A stretch of DNA of 64,000 nucleotides from Kitagawia praeruptora (GCA_037693485.1 CM075354.1:62605501-62669500), one strand, 5' to 3'. Numbered from the stretch's first letter, positions 45,714 to 56,750 are shown. The notes: a model not told the origin generated them from the letters alone. A program made the numbers and translations.

Positions 45714-45730
45714 GAGAATCAAACCTGCAT
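38805..45730 (-). CDS. PEX4: PEX4, peroxisomal ubiquitin-conjugating enzyme E2
   Basis: Five coding exons (45730-45725, 40739-40620, 40555-40427, 39690-39561, 38893-38805), all GT-AG, give 157 residues, the length I recall for plant PEX4 (UBC21). The protein reads MQASRARLFKEYKEVQREK… to …AAMPKKG. It has the E2 HPN motif at residues 79-81 and the catalytic Cys at about 90 (GEICLDIL). PEX4 is anchored to peroxisomes by PEX22 and ubiquitinates the import receptor PEX5 for recycling. Exon 1 codes only Met-Gln. Intron 1 is 4,985 bp and contains a Mutator-like element; a CT-rich tract lies just after its donor. An in-frame ATG six bases before exon 2 could give an alternative start (MSQASRA). No disabling change is seen. 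Confidence 0.92.
41509..43330 (+). pseudogene. Internally deleted MuDR-type transposase
   Basis: The N-terminal part (41509-41907) is a PB1-like domain (VYLRFIHGGIF…), followed in another frame by a piece ending FWEAVTKYAIGKGV. This is the start of the MuDR DNA-binding domain. The next frame (42177-43049) jumps to the region after the catalytic core (FEVKRKDKLAEMDKLGKG, NNMSETFNSWIL). It then has an intact SWIM zinc finger (CTCRAWELSGIPCAHA), an AT-hook-like KKPGRPKRARRK and a C-terminal knuckle (CTTCQTTGHNKSCC). A Gly/Arg-rich exon follows after an intron at about 42997-43081. The DDE catalytic region is deleted at about 42190-42200, so it cannot be active. Confidence 0.85.
43382..43566. mobile_element. 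185-bp MITE nested in the Mutator-like element
   Basis: The ends share TGTTACTC-A/G-GACTC as an inverted repeat, and the flanks AGTTGAAGAC (43372-43381 and 43567-43576) are identical 10-mers. The inside is full of 'GGACACT' words in both orientations ('gtcggacact', 'ggacactcgg'). The duplication size suggests Mutator-type insertion. Confidence 0.8.
44701..45252. mobile_element. Candidate CCTAGGCG-type MITE in PEX4 intron 1
   Basis: Words of the type GCCTAGG, AGGCGA, GCGCCTAG and CGCCTAG recur at both sides (44715-44835 and 45125-45240) around an AT-rich core. This is the texture of hAT-like MITEs with this motif. I could not fix the termini or a target duplication. Confidence 0.4.
45626..45718. 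repeat. (CA)n(GA)n microsatellite at the start of PEX4 intron 1
   Basis: In PEX4 sense orientation this is a CT/TC-rich tract of about 77 bp followed by a GT run. It begins seven bases after the exon 1 donor site. CT-rich tracts near plant transcription starts can be regulatory, but here that is only a possibility. Confidence 0.95.
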
Positions 45731-46833
45731 CTTGTAACCGATGACCCAAGGAAATGATGAGCGAATACACAACAGAGTCCTTTTGGTTATATGTTTACGG
45801 AGCAGCTCGTTTAGAATCTGTTCTAGCCCCAGTTGTATTCCTGTAGTTGATAAATGCAGTAGTAATAAATTACTTTTATGCAGTAATAAATTACTTTATT
45901 CGTTAAATACAATATAATACGGAGTATAATATAATTATTGGTTTGATATGTTTTAATTTAGTTATAGATTTATTTAAGAGATAAAATTATAGAGATTACC
46001 TCAGAAAATTTATCTGAGATAACATTATAAAGTTATCTTATTTTTATGCATTAAAATATATAATTTTAAATAAAAAATTATTCACTTTTCTTGTGTACAG
46101 TACACAAGAAAAGTGAATAATTTACATCTAGATACAAAATATCATGTTTTTTTGGTTCTAATTTCATTATCTCATATAAATTCATCTGATATAATTTCAA
46201 AAACTTTACTCTTTTTATTTAGTTGTATTAACCGAAAACAATGTAACTTTTTTATATTTTCAATGTCTAATGTTATTTTTTAGTTATACAAAATTCGTTG
46301 TCGATCAAATAATATTTTTAAGAAATCCATTTTTGTTAACAAATATTCTAATTTTCTAACCATATTTAAATTTATTATTTATATTATTATTCATTAAATG
46401 TAATTTATGAAATAATAAATAGTATTCATTGTTACAGACTTACATCAAATGTGAAAATCGAATCCTTGAATTGTCATAGGATAATTTTGACATTGAACTA
46501 TCTCATCATGTTCAATTTCGTTCCTTTAATTATTTAGTTTAAACGTGTGTTTGTTAGATTTCATTTTCAATATCTTTTATGAATATATTTTAATTAGCTA
46601 TATTTTTATTTTAATAATATTTTTTTTTTGAAATAAATTTTTTAATAATATTTAATACAAATAGTGCAAACTATTAATGTTTTTCAATTTTTGTTTTCTA
46701 ATGCAACTTTTTTTACTTTCGTGAAACTCGTGATGACCAAAACACCTTCATCTTTTTACTCCCGCATAATAGTATCGTGGGATTGTAACCCGAGCTTAAA
46801 ATATAATATAATACAAGTCATAATGATATAATC
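45731..46833 (-). other. PEX4 upstream region
   Basis: The first roughly 100 bases must hold the PEX4 5' UTR and core promoter on the minus strand. I see no strong TATA box. Beyond 45900 the sequence is AT-rich with no gene. A perfect inverted repeat of TTATTCACTTTTCTTGTGTA around 46078-46120 could form a hairpin. Confidence 0.45.
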
Positions 46834-47184
46834 ACTCCGTCCATTCCGTCCATCTCAATGAACTTTACAGTTACTATTTTGGGATGTCCCATCCATTTCT
46901 TTACATACCAAAAATAATAATAATATTATTTCATCAAGAAATCAAGATAGTGGATATAATAATATTGTTAAAATAAATGAAGTAATGGATGTAATAATGA
47001 TTTTATTGTTAAAATAAATGAAGTAGTGGGTGTAATATTGTAAAGTGTTGAAAAAGTGGAATCAAGATAGTGGATATAATAATGTATTTTATTGTTAAAA
47101 GTTACTATTTTTAGTAATGTAAAGAAATGGAATGGACGGCCCAAAATAGAAAGTATAAATAAATGAAAAAGACGGAGGGAATAA
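46834..47184. mobile_element. Stowaway-like MITE, first of an opposed pair
   Basis: The left edge is ACTCCGTCCATTCCGTCC and the right edge GGACGGCCCAAAATAG…GACGGAGGGAAT, with the typical 'gtggatgtaataatg' interior. The right edge overlaps or abuts the next MITE. Confidence 0.75.
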
Positions 47185-47430
47185 CTTTTAATAATAAAAT
47201 ACATTATTACATTCCCTACTTCAATCTACTTTTTCAACACTTTACACTATTACACCCACTACTCCACTACTTTATTCTATTTTTTCAACACCTTACACTA
47301 TTACACCCACTACCTTATTTATTTTAACAATAAAATTACTATTACACTATTACACCCATTATTTAAATTATATTTGTTGGTCTCCGTGTCCCAGCCGTCT
47401 GTAAAGAACCTGCTGGGATGGAGGGAGTAA
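47173..47430. mobile_element. Stowaway-like MITE, second of an opposed pair
   Basis: It starts GACGGAGGGAATAAC and ends GGGATGGAGGGAGTA. Its interior ('acactattacacccacta') is the reverse complement of the first MITE's interior, so the pair forms a long imperfect inverted repeat. Confidence 0.7.
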
Positions 47431-47975
47431 GAGTATCCGAGGACATACTCATCATTTTTACTTTTTTTTGTTGCAAATTATATTAATATTCTTTCATTTT
47501 ATGCAAAAATTTGATATTTTATTTTATTTAAGAAATAATATGATTGTGCAATATAATGTAACTTGATGTAATATCAAGTAATCAATTTCAATTATCTTTT
47601 ACAAAAAACGTAACAAAAAATTGTATCGGGTTGTTTCTTGTGACAAATTATAAGAAAAAAATTATATTTGATTGATTCTGATTACAAGCTTTTTTATAAA
47701 TATTTTTAAAAATTAGTATAGCTGTAAATAAGTTTAGAAAAAATTAATATTATTAATAATTTCTCAAAAATTTTAAAAAGTATCAATAATAACATAAATT
47801 TTAGGTCTAATTAATTGCATGGAAGAAGATGAAAAATGAAAGAAAAAAATGTTATGAATATCAGATTACATGGATGTGAATAGTATAAAAGGTAGTTATG
47901 ATAGATCACTAAATGCGAGATTCTGATTGCATTAACGAGGTAAATAGTTCGTAACATTTATTACCTGTAAGGACT
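47431..47975. other. AT-rich intergenic stretch
   Basis: No gene, RNA gene or element end is recognised. Confidence 0.5.
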
Positions 47976-48150
47976 AAAAAGTAACTAGTGCGATCTCATG
48001 TTTTTAAAAGGAAAATTGCTATGTCTAACCAGGAAGGAAATATAATTTGAACGTCCGTTTGGTTTTTTCTCTCCATATCACATGTGAGAGTTTTTTGAGT
48101 TTCCTCTCCATATCCTGTTTTTGAACTGGGTAGTATGTGAGTGTCTTTCT

Positions 48151-48885
48151 ATGGTAAATGTTCATGATCTAGATGAGCAAATGGCATATCTAAACATTGA
48201 TGAGGAAGAAAATGAAGAGTTGATTTTTGAGGGGGATGTTGAGGAGGTAAACAAGTATGATCTCTGTCTTGTGGGAATGTTCATGTCAGAGAAAATTATC
48301 AACAGCAAGGCGATGAAGAGTAAATTGGCAGATGTGTGGAGGCTAGCAATGGGAATAAACATAAAGGAGATTGATTTTGGTATATTCTTATTTCAGTTCT
48401 ACCATAGAGAAGATTTGCAATGGGTTCTTAATGATGGGTCTTGGTCGTTCGACAACATTATGCTAGTATTAGATGTAATTCCGCCCGGGGAGAGTCCTGT
48501 CAAAGTCCCATTAAACTTTCTTAGTATTTGGATACAGATTTATGACCTCTCGTCAGGGTTTATGATTGAAGCTGTGGGCAAACAACTTGGGAATTTTTTC
48601 GGGGAATTTATCATGTATGATCAGAAGAATGATGCAAGTTTGTGGAGGGAGTACATGCGTATAAAGATAAAGCTTGATGTTCGTAAGCCGTTGAAGAGAA
48701 AGAAAAAGATCACATGTAGAAATGGAAAAGATTTTGTGGTGCAGTGTAAGTATGAAAGGTTAGGAGAATTCTGTTTTGTATGTGGTATGGTATCACATAC
48801 GGAGAGATTTTATAGGAGATTCTTGGATAATCGGGGTGATGAAAGTAAGAAGGAATGGGGATCATGGCTTCGTGCGCCGCCGTGA
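48151..48885 (+). pseudogene. LINE ORF1: DUF4283 and zinc-knuckle protein
   Basis: The first ATG in frame is at 48151 (MVNVHDLDEQ). The frame has the DUF4283 domain (LCLVGMFMSEKIINSKAMKS… to …VIPPGESP), a linking segment (FLSIWIQIYDL) and a C-terminal knuckle, CFVCGMVSHTERFY. Tyr stands at the last metal position of the knuckle, where Cys is expected. ORF1 proteins of plant LINEs bind the element RNA. The frame stops at 48885. A further frame at 48916-49224 may be the displaced C-terminal part of ORF1. Confidence 0.75.
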
Positions 48886-49352
48886 AGACTAGCCGGTCAG
48901 GGAAGGAGCAAATGGTTGCGAGAGGATGGTGACGGTGATTGGCAGGCCAGAATTGGAAAGAACAACAGGACTCCGACATCTGAGGATTCTGTTACTGGTG
49001 GAGAGATTTTCCAGGAGCGTAATAGAAGGGTTGATTTATCTCTTACTAAAAATAAGTCAATCAGGCAGGATATTCAAATTCAAACTTCCAGTGGTGAGGC
49101 GCCAAGTAACAAACAATTATTTTTAATTGGGCCGGGTGAGGGTGAGTTAGATGGGCTTACAATTTTAGAAAAAAAGAGAAGAAGGGATGAGACTGAGGCC
49201 CATGTGGTTATGCATTCAGGATAAGGGTCTCAAGTGAAAATGTTTAATAACTCTGAGTTCGCTCACATAGATGCTACGCTTTCTGCAATGGATTATTTAG
49301 TGTCTTCTTCTACTGATTTGGCTACGCTTGCTCAGCAAGCTAGCCAGGCATT

Positions 49353-52300
49353 ATGAATCACTTATGTTGGAACTGTCGAGGTTTGGGGAAACCTCGTACA
49401 GTTCGTGTTTTAGGAGACCTTGTACAGGCTCGTAACCCCGACCTTTTATTTCTTTCTGAAACTCTTGCTCGTGATGACAGAATAAAGGAACTTTGTGTTA
49501 AGTTAGGTTTTGTTGATTATTTTGCGATTGACTGTATTGGTAGAAGTGGTGGTTTGGCAGTTTTGTGGAAGAGAACAGTGTCCTGCAAAATTGATAATTA
49601 TTCCCAGAATCATATTGATATCACTATATTGAAGAATACGATTCCATATTGGAGGCTGGCCTGTTTTTATGGATATCCATAAAGAGGTCGTAGGCGTGAG
49701 TCATGGAATTTTATTCGACATTTAGCTTCTGTTTCGCAGTTGCCCTGGTGCATAATCGGGGATTTTAATGATCTTCTTTATCCTAGTGATAAGAGTGGGA
49801 GGGTTGATCATCCGCGGTATCTTATGGATGGTTTTAAGTCAGCTATAGAGGATTCTGAGTTGTTGGAGATTGATCTTACGGGGGTTAAGTTCACTTGGGA
49901 GAGAAGTAAAGGGAAAGAGAATTGGGTTCGTGAACGTCTTGATAGAGCATTTGCCTCTAGTACGTGGTGGCAACTTTTTCCATTATGTAAGCTCTCTGTT
50001 CATCATGCTATTAGCTCTGATCATGACCCTATAAATCTTGATCTGTGCAGTGTAAATGTTACTAAAAAACATTTTCGATTCAAATTTGAAAATACGTGGC
50101 TTAAGGAGCCAAGTTTTCAGTCTGAGGTTAGGGAGTACTGGGAGAAGCTTCCTAATATTCATTTGCTACCTAAGCTTATATCTGTTTCTTCTTTTATGGC
50201 TAAGTGAGGGAGGCATTTTTTCCATAAATTTAGAGATAAAGTAACTAAGCAAAAAGAAGTGGTGAATGCCCTGGTAAACAGAGTGGATGAAGAGGGGATA
50301 AAAGATTATTTTAAGGAGATAGACAAGTTGAATGATTTGTTCCATCATGAAGAAATTTATTGGAAGCAACGGGCCAAGGTTTTTTGGTTGGTTGAAGGTG
50401 ACCAGAACTCGAAATTTTTCCATGCCCATGCATCAGCTAGAAAGAAATCGAATTTTATTGCACACCCGAGGAAGGAAGACGGAGAATTAGTATTTAATAA
50501 GGAGGGGATGCAGAATGTGGTGTTCGAGTACTTCAACAGAGTTTTTTCTGGGCAGGTTCAGAGTAGTGTGATTGATAAGAAGGATGATGGTAATCGTATT
50601 TCTGAGGAGCAGAATAGAAAACTTGTGGCTGATCTAAGTTTCGATGAGTTCACGTTGGCAATAAAGCAAATGCGTCCAGATAAGGCTTCAGGTCCTGATG
50701 GTCTTAATCCAGCTTTTTTTCAGCACTTTTGGAATAGTCTTGGAAGGGAGGTGTTTAGAAGTTGTAAAGAATGGTTAGAGCGATGTTCATTTACAACGGA
50801 GCTTAATGATACAAATGTTGTTCTTATTTCGAAGAAGGATAATGCAGAGTGTAAGAAAGATTTAAGGCCTATAGCTTTGTGTAATGTGCTGTATAAGATT
50901 CTTGCTAAGGTTCTTGTAAATAGACTGAAGGTGATTCACCCGGTTCTCATTTCTGAAAATAAGTCCGCATTTGTTCCTGGCGTAATATAGCGGATAATGT
51001 TTTAGTTGCTTTTGAAATCATTCATTTTATGAAGGGGAAGAAGACGGGTACTGATGGAGAAATAGCTTTGAAATTGGACGTTAGCAAGGCGTACGACCGT
51101 GTTAATTGGCAATATTTAAAGAAAAGAATGGTGCAGATGGGTTTTTGTGCAAAATGGGTTGACTGGATTATGCTTTGTGTTTGTACTGTGCAATACAATG
51201 TCTGTTTTAATGGCCATCATATTGGTCCTATTATTCCTAAACGTGGTCTGAGGTAGGGTGATCCGTTGTCACTGTATTGGTTTTTGTTATGTGTGGAGGG
51301 CCTTTCTCGGTCCATCAAGAAAGCAGAAGTGAGTGGCGAAATTCATGGTTGCAGAGTTTGTTCTAATGCACCAGCTATCACACATTTGCTTTTTGCAGAT
51401 GATAGTTTTTTGTTCTTCCGTGCTAACACTGCTGAAGTTAATAAGGTAAAGGAGATTCTTAATAGTTATGAATTGTTATCTGGGCAAGCAGTAAATTTTC
51501 AGAAGTCGGGTGTTTTTTTCAGTGCTAATGTTCGGAGGGATAAATAAAGGGAATTTTCGGAGATTTTAGGTGTGTGGGATGATCTAACAAAGAGTAATTA
51601 CTTGGGTTTACCCTCTTTGATTGGTAGGTCGAGGAAATCAGTCTTTAATTTTATTAAAGACAGAGTGTGGAAGAGGATTCAAAGTTGGAATGCTAAATTA
51701 TTGTCACGAGCAGGAAAGGCTATCTTGATTAAAAGTGTAGCTCAAACCATTCCGTCATACGCTATGTCGTGTTTTCTTCTCCCGAAATCAACCTGTCAGG
51801 AAATAGAGAGGCTACTCAAAGCTTTTTGGTGGAAGTCTGGGGATTCGAATTCGAAAGGTATACATTGGTTATCATGGGATAGAATGAGTATGGCAAAATC
51901 GAATGGAGGGCTGGGATTCCGAAATTTAACTGGTTAAAATTTAGCTATACTAGGAAAACATGTGTGGAGTTTTATAAACAAACCTGGTACGTTGGTTGCA
52001 AGAGTTTTCAAAGCAAGATATTTCATGAATTTTCATGTTCTTGAAGCAAGAAAGACGGAGGGCTCCAGTTTTATTTGGTCGGGTATTTGGCAGGCTAAGG
52101 AGGAGATTAAGAAAGGTTTTCGCTGGGTGTTAGGAGATGGAAATAGCATTAGGGTGTTCAATGACCCTTGGCTGAAAAGCAAGGCTAACTTCTTGGTAGA
52201 AAATAAGAATTATTCTGAGAACAGAGATACTAAAGTCTGTCACTTTTTTAAACAGGATGCTCGTGTATAGGAGGAGGATAGAATTAAGGAGGTGTTTGAT

Positions 52301-53433
52301 GAGGTAGATGTAAAAGCTATATTACAGACTAGAATTCCGCAAAATGCAGTTCATGATAGAGTAGCATGGGTGCACATGAAGGATGGATGTTACTCAGTAA
52401 AGTCGGTTTATCATGTCTGGCAGGAGAGCAACATAGCTCAGGTTCGAGAGGCTCAATCAATTGGCTGGAAGAGGCTGTGGAATTTGAAAGTTCCTCCGAA
52501 AGTGAAATTCTTTCTATGGCGTTTATGTCGTAACAATGTTCCTGTCCGTGTGGCTTTGCAAAGAAGGTGTAGTGGTGTTCCAATGATTTGTCCGATGTGT
52601 AATATTGATGTGGAACATGTGATTCATGTGTTCTTTCATTGCGAGTTTGCAGCTTTGTGTTGGGAGTATTTGGGGTTTCAATATGAGTTAGGGGAGATAG
52701 AAGATGCTGCATATTGGCTGCTGGACAAGATTGGTTTTGAACCTTATGAGAGACTGAAGCTGATTGCAATGGCATTGTGGGTATCTGGTTTTTCAGGAAC
52801 AAGAAAGTCTGGGAACATAAGGTGGTAACGGCAGAGTTTGCTATGGATTGGAGCTTAATGCAGTTGAAGGAGTGGAATGATGCTTGTAATAAACTGCACC
52901 AGAAAGAGAAGCAGGTAAAAAGGAGTGATCATCGAGCTGTTGACAAATGGGTGGCGCCACAGAGTGGTTCGCTAAAGCTCAACGTTGATGCTTCGATAAT
53001 AGAAGGGTCTTCATGTTTCTCGATAGGTATGGTTCTACGAGATCATAGAGGCAACTATCTGGGGGGAAAAGTAAGAAGGTTTGCAGAAGCTGTGATTGTA
53101 TTGGAGGCAGAAGCGATTGGCATAGATGAGGCTTTGTCTTGGATCAGAGTTAGGACAGATGAGAGGGTTAGTATTGAGTCTGATTCACTCACTGCAGTAC
53201 AAGCTATAAATAATCAGTCTATGTATCAGTTGGAGGTTGGAAATATTCTTGATGCTTGCAGATTGAAGTTGAGTGTTAGTCCGAATTTTTGTGTTAAACA
53301 TGTGAGAAGGTTAGCCAATAGGACAGCCCATTTAGTGGCTCGAGTTCCTTGTGAGCTAAATTGTTGTATTGATTTAGTTTCTCCTCCACGAAATGTGTTG
53401 GAGTCTTTGATGTATGACACTTTGATTGAGTAA
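49353..53433 (+). pseudogene. LINE ORF2: endonuclease, reverse transcriptase, RNase H (broken)
   Basis: The apurinic-type endonuclease begins MNHLCWNCRGLGKPRTV and shows LSET, GDFND and SDHDP motifs. Reverse transcriptase follows with DKASGPDGLNPAFF, PIALCNVLYKILAK, LKLDVSKAYDRVNW and FADD. A zf-RVT domain (LWNLKVPPKVKFFLWR, then a Cys/His cluster) and an RVT_3-type RNase H (LKLNVDASI, EAEAIGIDEAL, ESDSLTAV) complete it. In-frame stops lie at or near 49680, 50205, 51254, 51545, 51935 and 52268. Frameshifts occur near 50985 and 52780. It would nick DNA and copy RNA at the target site, but this copy is inactive. Confidence 0.9.
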
Positions 53434-53460
53434 TGAAAGTAATTTTTCTTCAAAAAAAAA

Positions 53461-54427
53461 CTAGTGCCATGCACGGGTTTCTTTTGATATGTTATAAATT
53501 TTATTTTATTCTATAATTATGTTTTTATATAATCATTAATTTTAAAAATTATTTTCATATTAATTTAATAAAATTTGAAGTTAATAAATGATTTGCATGA
53601 TTTAAAATTTATATAATAAAATTTTAAGTTAAATATGTCGTTGACAGGATTCGAACATTGAATATTTAGTAAAGTAATTTAATCATTAAATATACCTTAT
53701 AATTACATCTAAAGATTCTTATTAATTACTAAAAATCTAACGGAAATATGGTGCCATATTTATGGGTATACATTAATGATTGTAAATTTTTGTTTTAAAT
53801 TAAAAGTCTATTTATTTAATTAGAAAGGAAATATTCATGATTGGAAGATTATGATTGCAAAATTATGTTTTAAATTAAAAGGTAACGTGTTTTAATTAGA
53901 AAAGAAATATTAATGATTGGAAGATACGATATTTTAGGTGTGTATAAAGGGTAATATGTTCAATTAAAAGTAAACGTCTTTTAAATTAATTGAAAGATAA
54001 TATATTTTAGGTATTTATTGAATTTTAGTTAATATTACAATTATTATTTTTATAATTATCAAATTAATTATTTTTTAAATTATAATTTAATATAATCGTA
54101 TTTACGTATTATACTAATATTTAATTATTATAAACAACGTACATGGATTTTTAATATATTTTATTAATAATTCAAAATATGGTGTGATATTTTTGGGTAT
54201 ATATTAATGATGGTAAAATTAGTTAAAAAAAAAAAAGGTAACGTATTTTAATTAGAAATGAAATATTAATGATTTGAAGATATGGTACGATTGATATTTT
54301 TATAAAAGGTAATATATTCAACTAAAAGTAAATATGAAATGACAATTGCTAATTACCATTAATTATATTATGTCATTATTTATTTAATAATTAGGATAAC
54401 CAAACCGACCAAATTTTCAATCTTTCG
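53461..54427. other. AT-rich stretch with diffuse repeats
   Basis: No gene. Segments such as 'taattagaaaagaaatatta' recur with variation around 53820, 53890 and 54250, a weak, old repetition. Confidence 0.5.
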
Positions 54428-55178
54428 GGTGATTGCCCTTTCTATCCACTTTTTATTATTTTATGTCCAAAATGCCCAGATTCGTGAACAGCAGCCCAAA
54501 GTGCCCACGGGATACGCCCATGTCAATCCTCGGATACGCCTCTGGGATAGGAGTATTACCTAAATTACGCCTGTAGAGACAGAGTGTTGTACAGATACGC
54601 CAACAGAGTAGGCGAATGTGGGCTTGAATGCACATTCTGATAAGGCGTTTCCACTGTTGCGCATTTGTTGAATGTGTGATGACGTCAGATGACGTCATCA
54701 TCACTTTTCTCAGAAAAATGGCGAGCTCTCAGAAAAATGGCGATTTGGGCGATTTCTGGCAAAATCTTCGGCGAGGCTCGTTCAACACCATCAGTCAGTT
54801 TCCCGGTTACGTTATATACATCATTAGAATCGCCTTTTCATCCTCTACAACCCTATGCTATTCGTTTATCGTTTCTAATGCCGGATTGTAAACCCCCAAT
54901 TCAAACCTATCCCCCCGATTTTCTGACGAACACACTCCTCCTCCGACGATCTACAGTCCTATACCACTATTAGCCCAGTTTGATTGCTGGATTTTTCAAC
55001 CCCAAAATCGGCGATTTACATCGGAGAGAGAGAGACGGGGAGAGAGACACGGCTGCTACAGTGAAAGCGCGGTATGTCGATCCAAAACGCGCATTACGTG
55101 GATATTTTGGGCAATGTTTTGAAAATTGGATATTTTGGGTAGTGGGTAGTAAAAAATGGATATTTTGAGCAATTATTC
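54428..55178. mobile_element. GATACGCC-bearing MULE-like element, copy 2
   Basis: The flanks CAATCTTTCG at 54418-54427 and 55179-55188 are identical 10-mers. The left end GGTGATTGCCCTTTC and the right end in reverse complement GAATAATTGCTCAAAATATC are weakly inverted. The unit is homologous in inverted orientation to 8425-9201. It includes GATACGCC words near 54512, 54533 and 54595. It carries no transposase. The plus-strand frames here are incidental. Confidence 0.8.
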
Positions 55179-55448
55179 CAATCTTTCGACTTTAATATAT
55201 TAGTATAGATTTGTGCTTACTGTTTAAAGTAATTTTTATTGCATTTAGCAACACCCGTTGTATTTCTTTAATTTATCAAACTAAAATAATAAATTTGACA
55301 GAACAGTCATTCAAATCATTGGAACACCACTTTATTCAAATCATCATAAAATTAATAATCAAATTACAGTTTAATTATGTACTACCTCATTACAAATTTA
55401 CAATAATAAATATCATGCTTAACACCATACAGGCATCTTGAATAAACT

Positions 55449-56750
55449 CTAAATGTATCTAAACTGAACAGTCACATGCTCGTATTTAGTCATAACCTTA
55501 GAAATACATGACATTCCGAAATCCAACTGTTGGGCCATTAACTCGCCCTTTTCTAGGACGCTGCTGCTACATTTGATGTGAACCTCTAAAAACTCGAGCC
55601 CATATATTACCAACTTTCTGAGCTTAGGACATCGTTTTAGTAGCCCCTCAAGCCACAAGGGGAAACAAGAGTTAATAAATAAACATTGTAGCTCCAAAAC
55701 AACCACATTGCCAAAATGATATGAACCGCCCAAGTTAAAATCGGTTGCATTCCCATGATGAGATGACCCGTAACTTAAATCATAATGCAAGGCAAGATGG
55801 CTTAACAAAGGAAAGCAGACTGAAATAGATTCCATGTTTACAATCTTGCCAAAGCCAGGAAACCATAGCTTAAGTCTTCTCAGTCCTGATGATCTTGCTA
55901 TCATATCATGAAAATTTTCCCACATTATTTTATGATTTGAAATATTCACAACCTCAAGATTTTGGAATTTCTCGCCAATATCAAAACGACTCATAATTAC
56001 ATTTTCAATCTCGAGGAACCTCAATGTACCTTTGCCCAGAAGGTCAAAAGCTTTGAAAATACATTTTCTTACCTGCAACTTTTCCAGGTTATCAGCCTCC
56101 AATATTAAATTGTCGAACCACATAGAGTGGAGAGAAGCTTCTTTTAAGGTAGAAGTACTAAATTCCATTGTCGTCGGTTCATTAGACCTCACAAACTCCA
56201 AATTGTCAAGGTTAAGTACCTCCATGTTTGGACAGGCAGAGAGTAAAAGACTCAAATCCAGTGGTGACACTACGACATGACTCAAAGAAAGACATCTCAG
56301 ACAAAGAAATATCCTGTACCCGCTAGTAATCATAATAGTATTCCCAGCCAAGTCCAACACCTCCATTTTAGAGGCATTAAACTTGTCAAGAATATTAAAG
56401 TTGGGAGTGGTCCTTAAATTGTAATGAAGTTTGCGCAAGGTTTTACCAGTATAAATGAGCCAATCAATGACAAACCCAGCAGAGATATAAGAAACACCAT
56501 CCATAGCTATGGAAAGGCACTGCAATCCAGTGGTTTGAAATATTGTTTTAGAAATTAGATTTTCTATTTCACTCCCTGAAAAACGGCCATAAACAGTGTG
56601 CTCCTTATCATCATCGAATTTAAGTGTATGGAGATAATTAGAGAAAGCCTGTCGCCACTTGAGACATGTCAATGATGCAATGACTACATGGTGGGCAGCC
56701 CCAACGAAAGAAAGAATATGTCCGATCACTTCAACAGGAATATGCTCCAT
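55449..56750 (-). CDS. F-box/LRR-repeat protein, At1g67190-like
   Basis: The 433-codon single-exon frame starts at ATG 56750 (MEHIPVEVIGHILSF); a TTG nine bases earlier is not needed. The N-terminal F-box (residues about 1-45, …VIASLTCLKWRQAF) would bind SKP1 in an SCF ubiquitin ligase. The rest is a series of degenerate leucine-rich repeats (KMEVLDLAGN, LRCLSLSHVVVSPLDLSLLLSACPNMEVLNLD, LRRLKLWFPGFG) likely to bind the substrate. It ends VTVQFRYI. The layout matches Arabidopsis At1g67190-type proteins; the substrate is not known to me. A probable 5' UTR intron lies upstream (GT donor at 57679-57680, acceptor near 56764). Length and frame look intact. Confidence 0.85.
   Translation of the reverse strand: MEHIPVEVIGHILSFVGAAHHVVIASLTCLKWRQAFSNYLHTLKFDDDKEHTVYGRFSGSEIENLISKTIFQTTGLQCLSIAMDGVSYISAGFVIDWLIYTGKTLRKLHYNLRTTPNFNILDKFNASKMEVLDLAGNTIMITSGYRIFLCLRCLSLSHVVVSPLDLSLLLSACPNMEVLNLDNLEFVRSNEPTTMEFSTSTLKEASLHSMWFDNLILEADNLEKLQVRKCIFKAFDLLGKGTLRFLEIENVIMSRFDIGEKFQNLEVVNISNHKIMWENFHDMIARSSGLRRLKLWFPGFGKIVNMESISVCFPLLSHLALHYDLSYGSSHHGNATDFNLGGSYHFGNVVVLELQCLFINSCFPLWLEGLLKRCPKLRKLVIYGLEFLEVHIKCSSSVLEKGELMAQQLDFGMSCISKVMTKYEHVTVQFRYI

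Larger units (their letters stand above)
47985..53460 (+). mobile_element. L1-like LINE, decayed
   Basis: ORF1, then an endonuclease/reverse transcriptase/RNase H ORF2, then a short A-tail at 53451-53459 are all in order on the plus strand. Possible target duplications are 'aactagtgcgat' (from 47977) and 'aactagtgccat' (from 53459), 11 of 12 matching. The 5' edge would then be near 47990. The element is nearly full length, with many in-frame stops in ORF2. Confidence 0.85.

Noticed and set aside
45557..45757. Glu-Arg repeat protein
   Set aside because: It is a translation of the (GA)n microsatellite in PEX4 intron 1.
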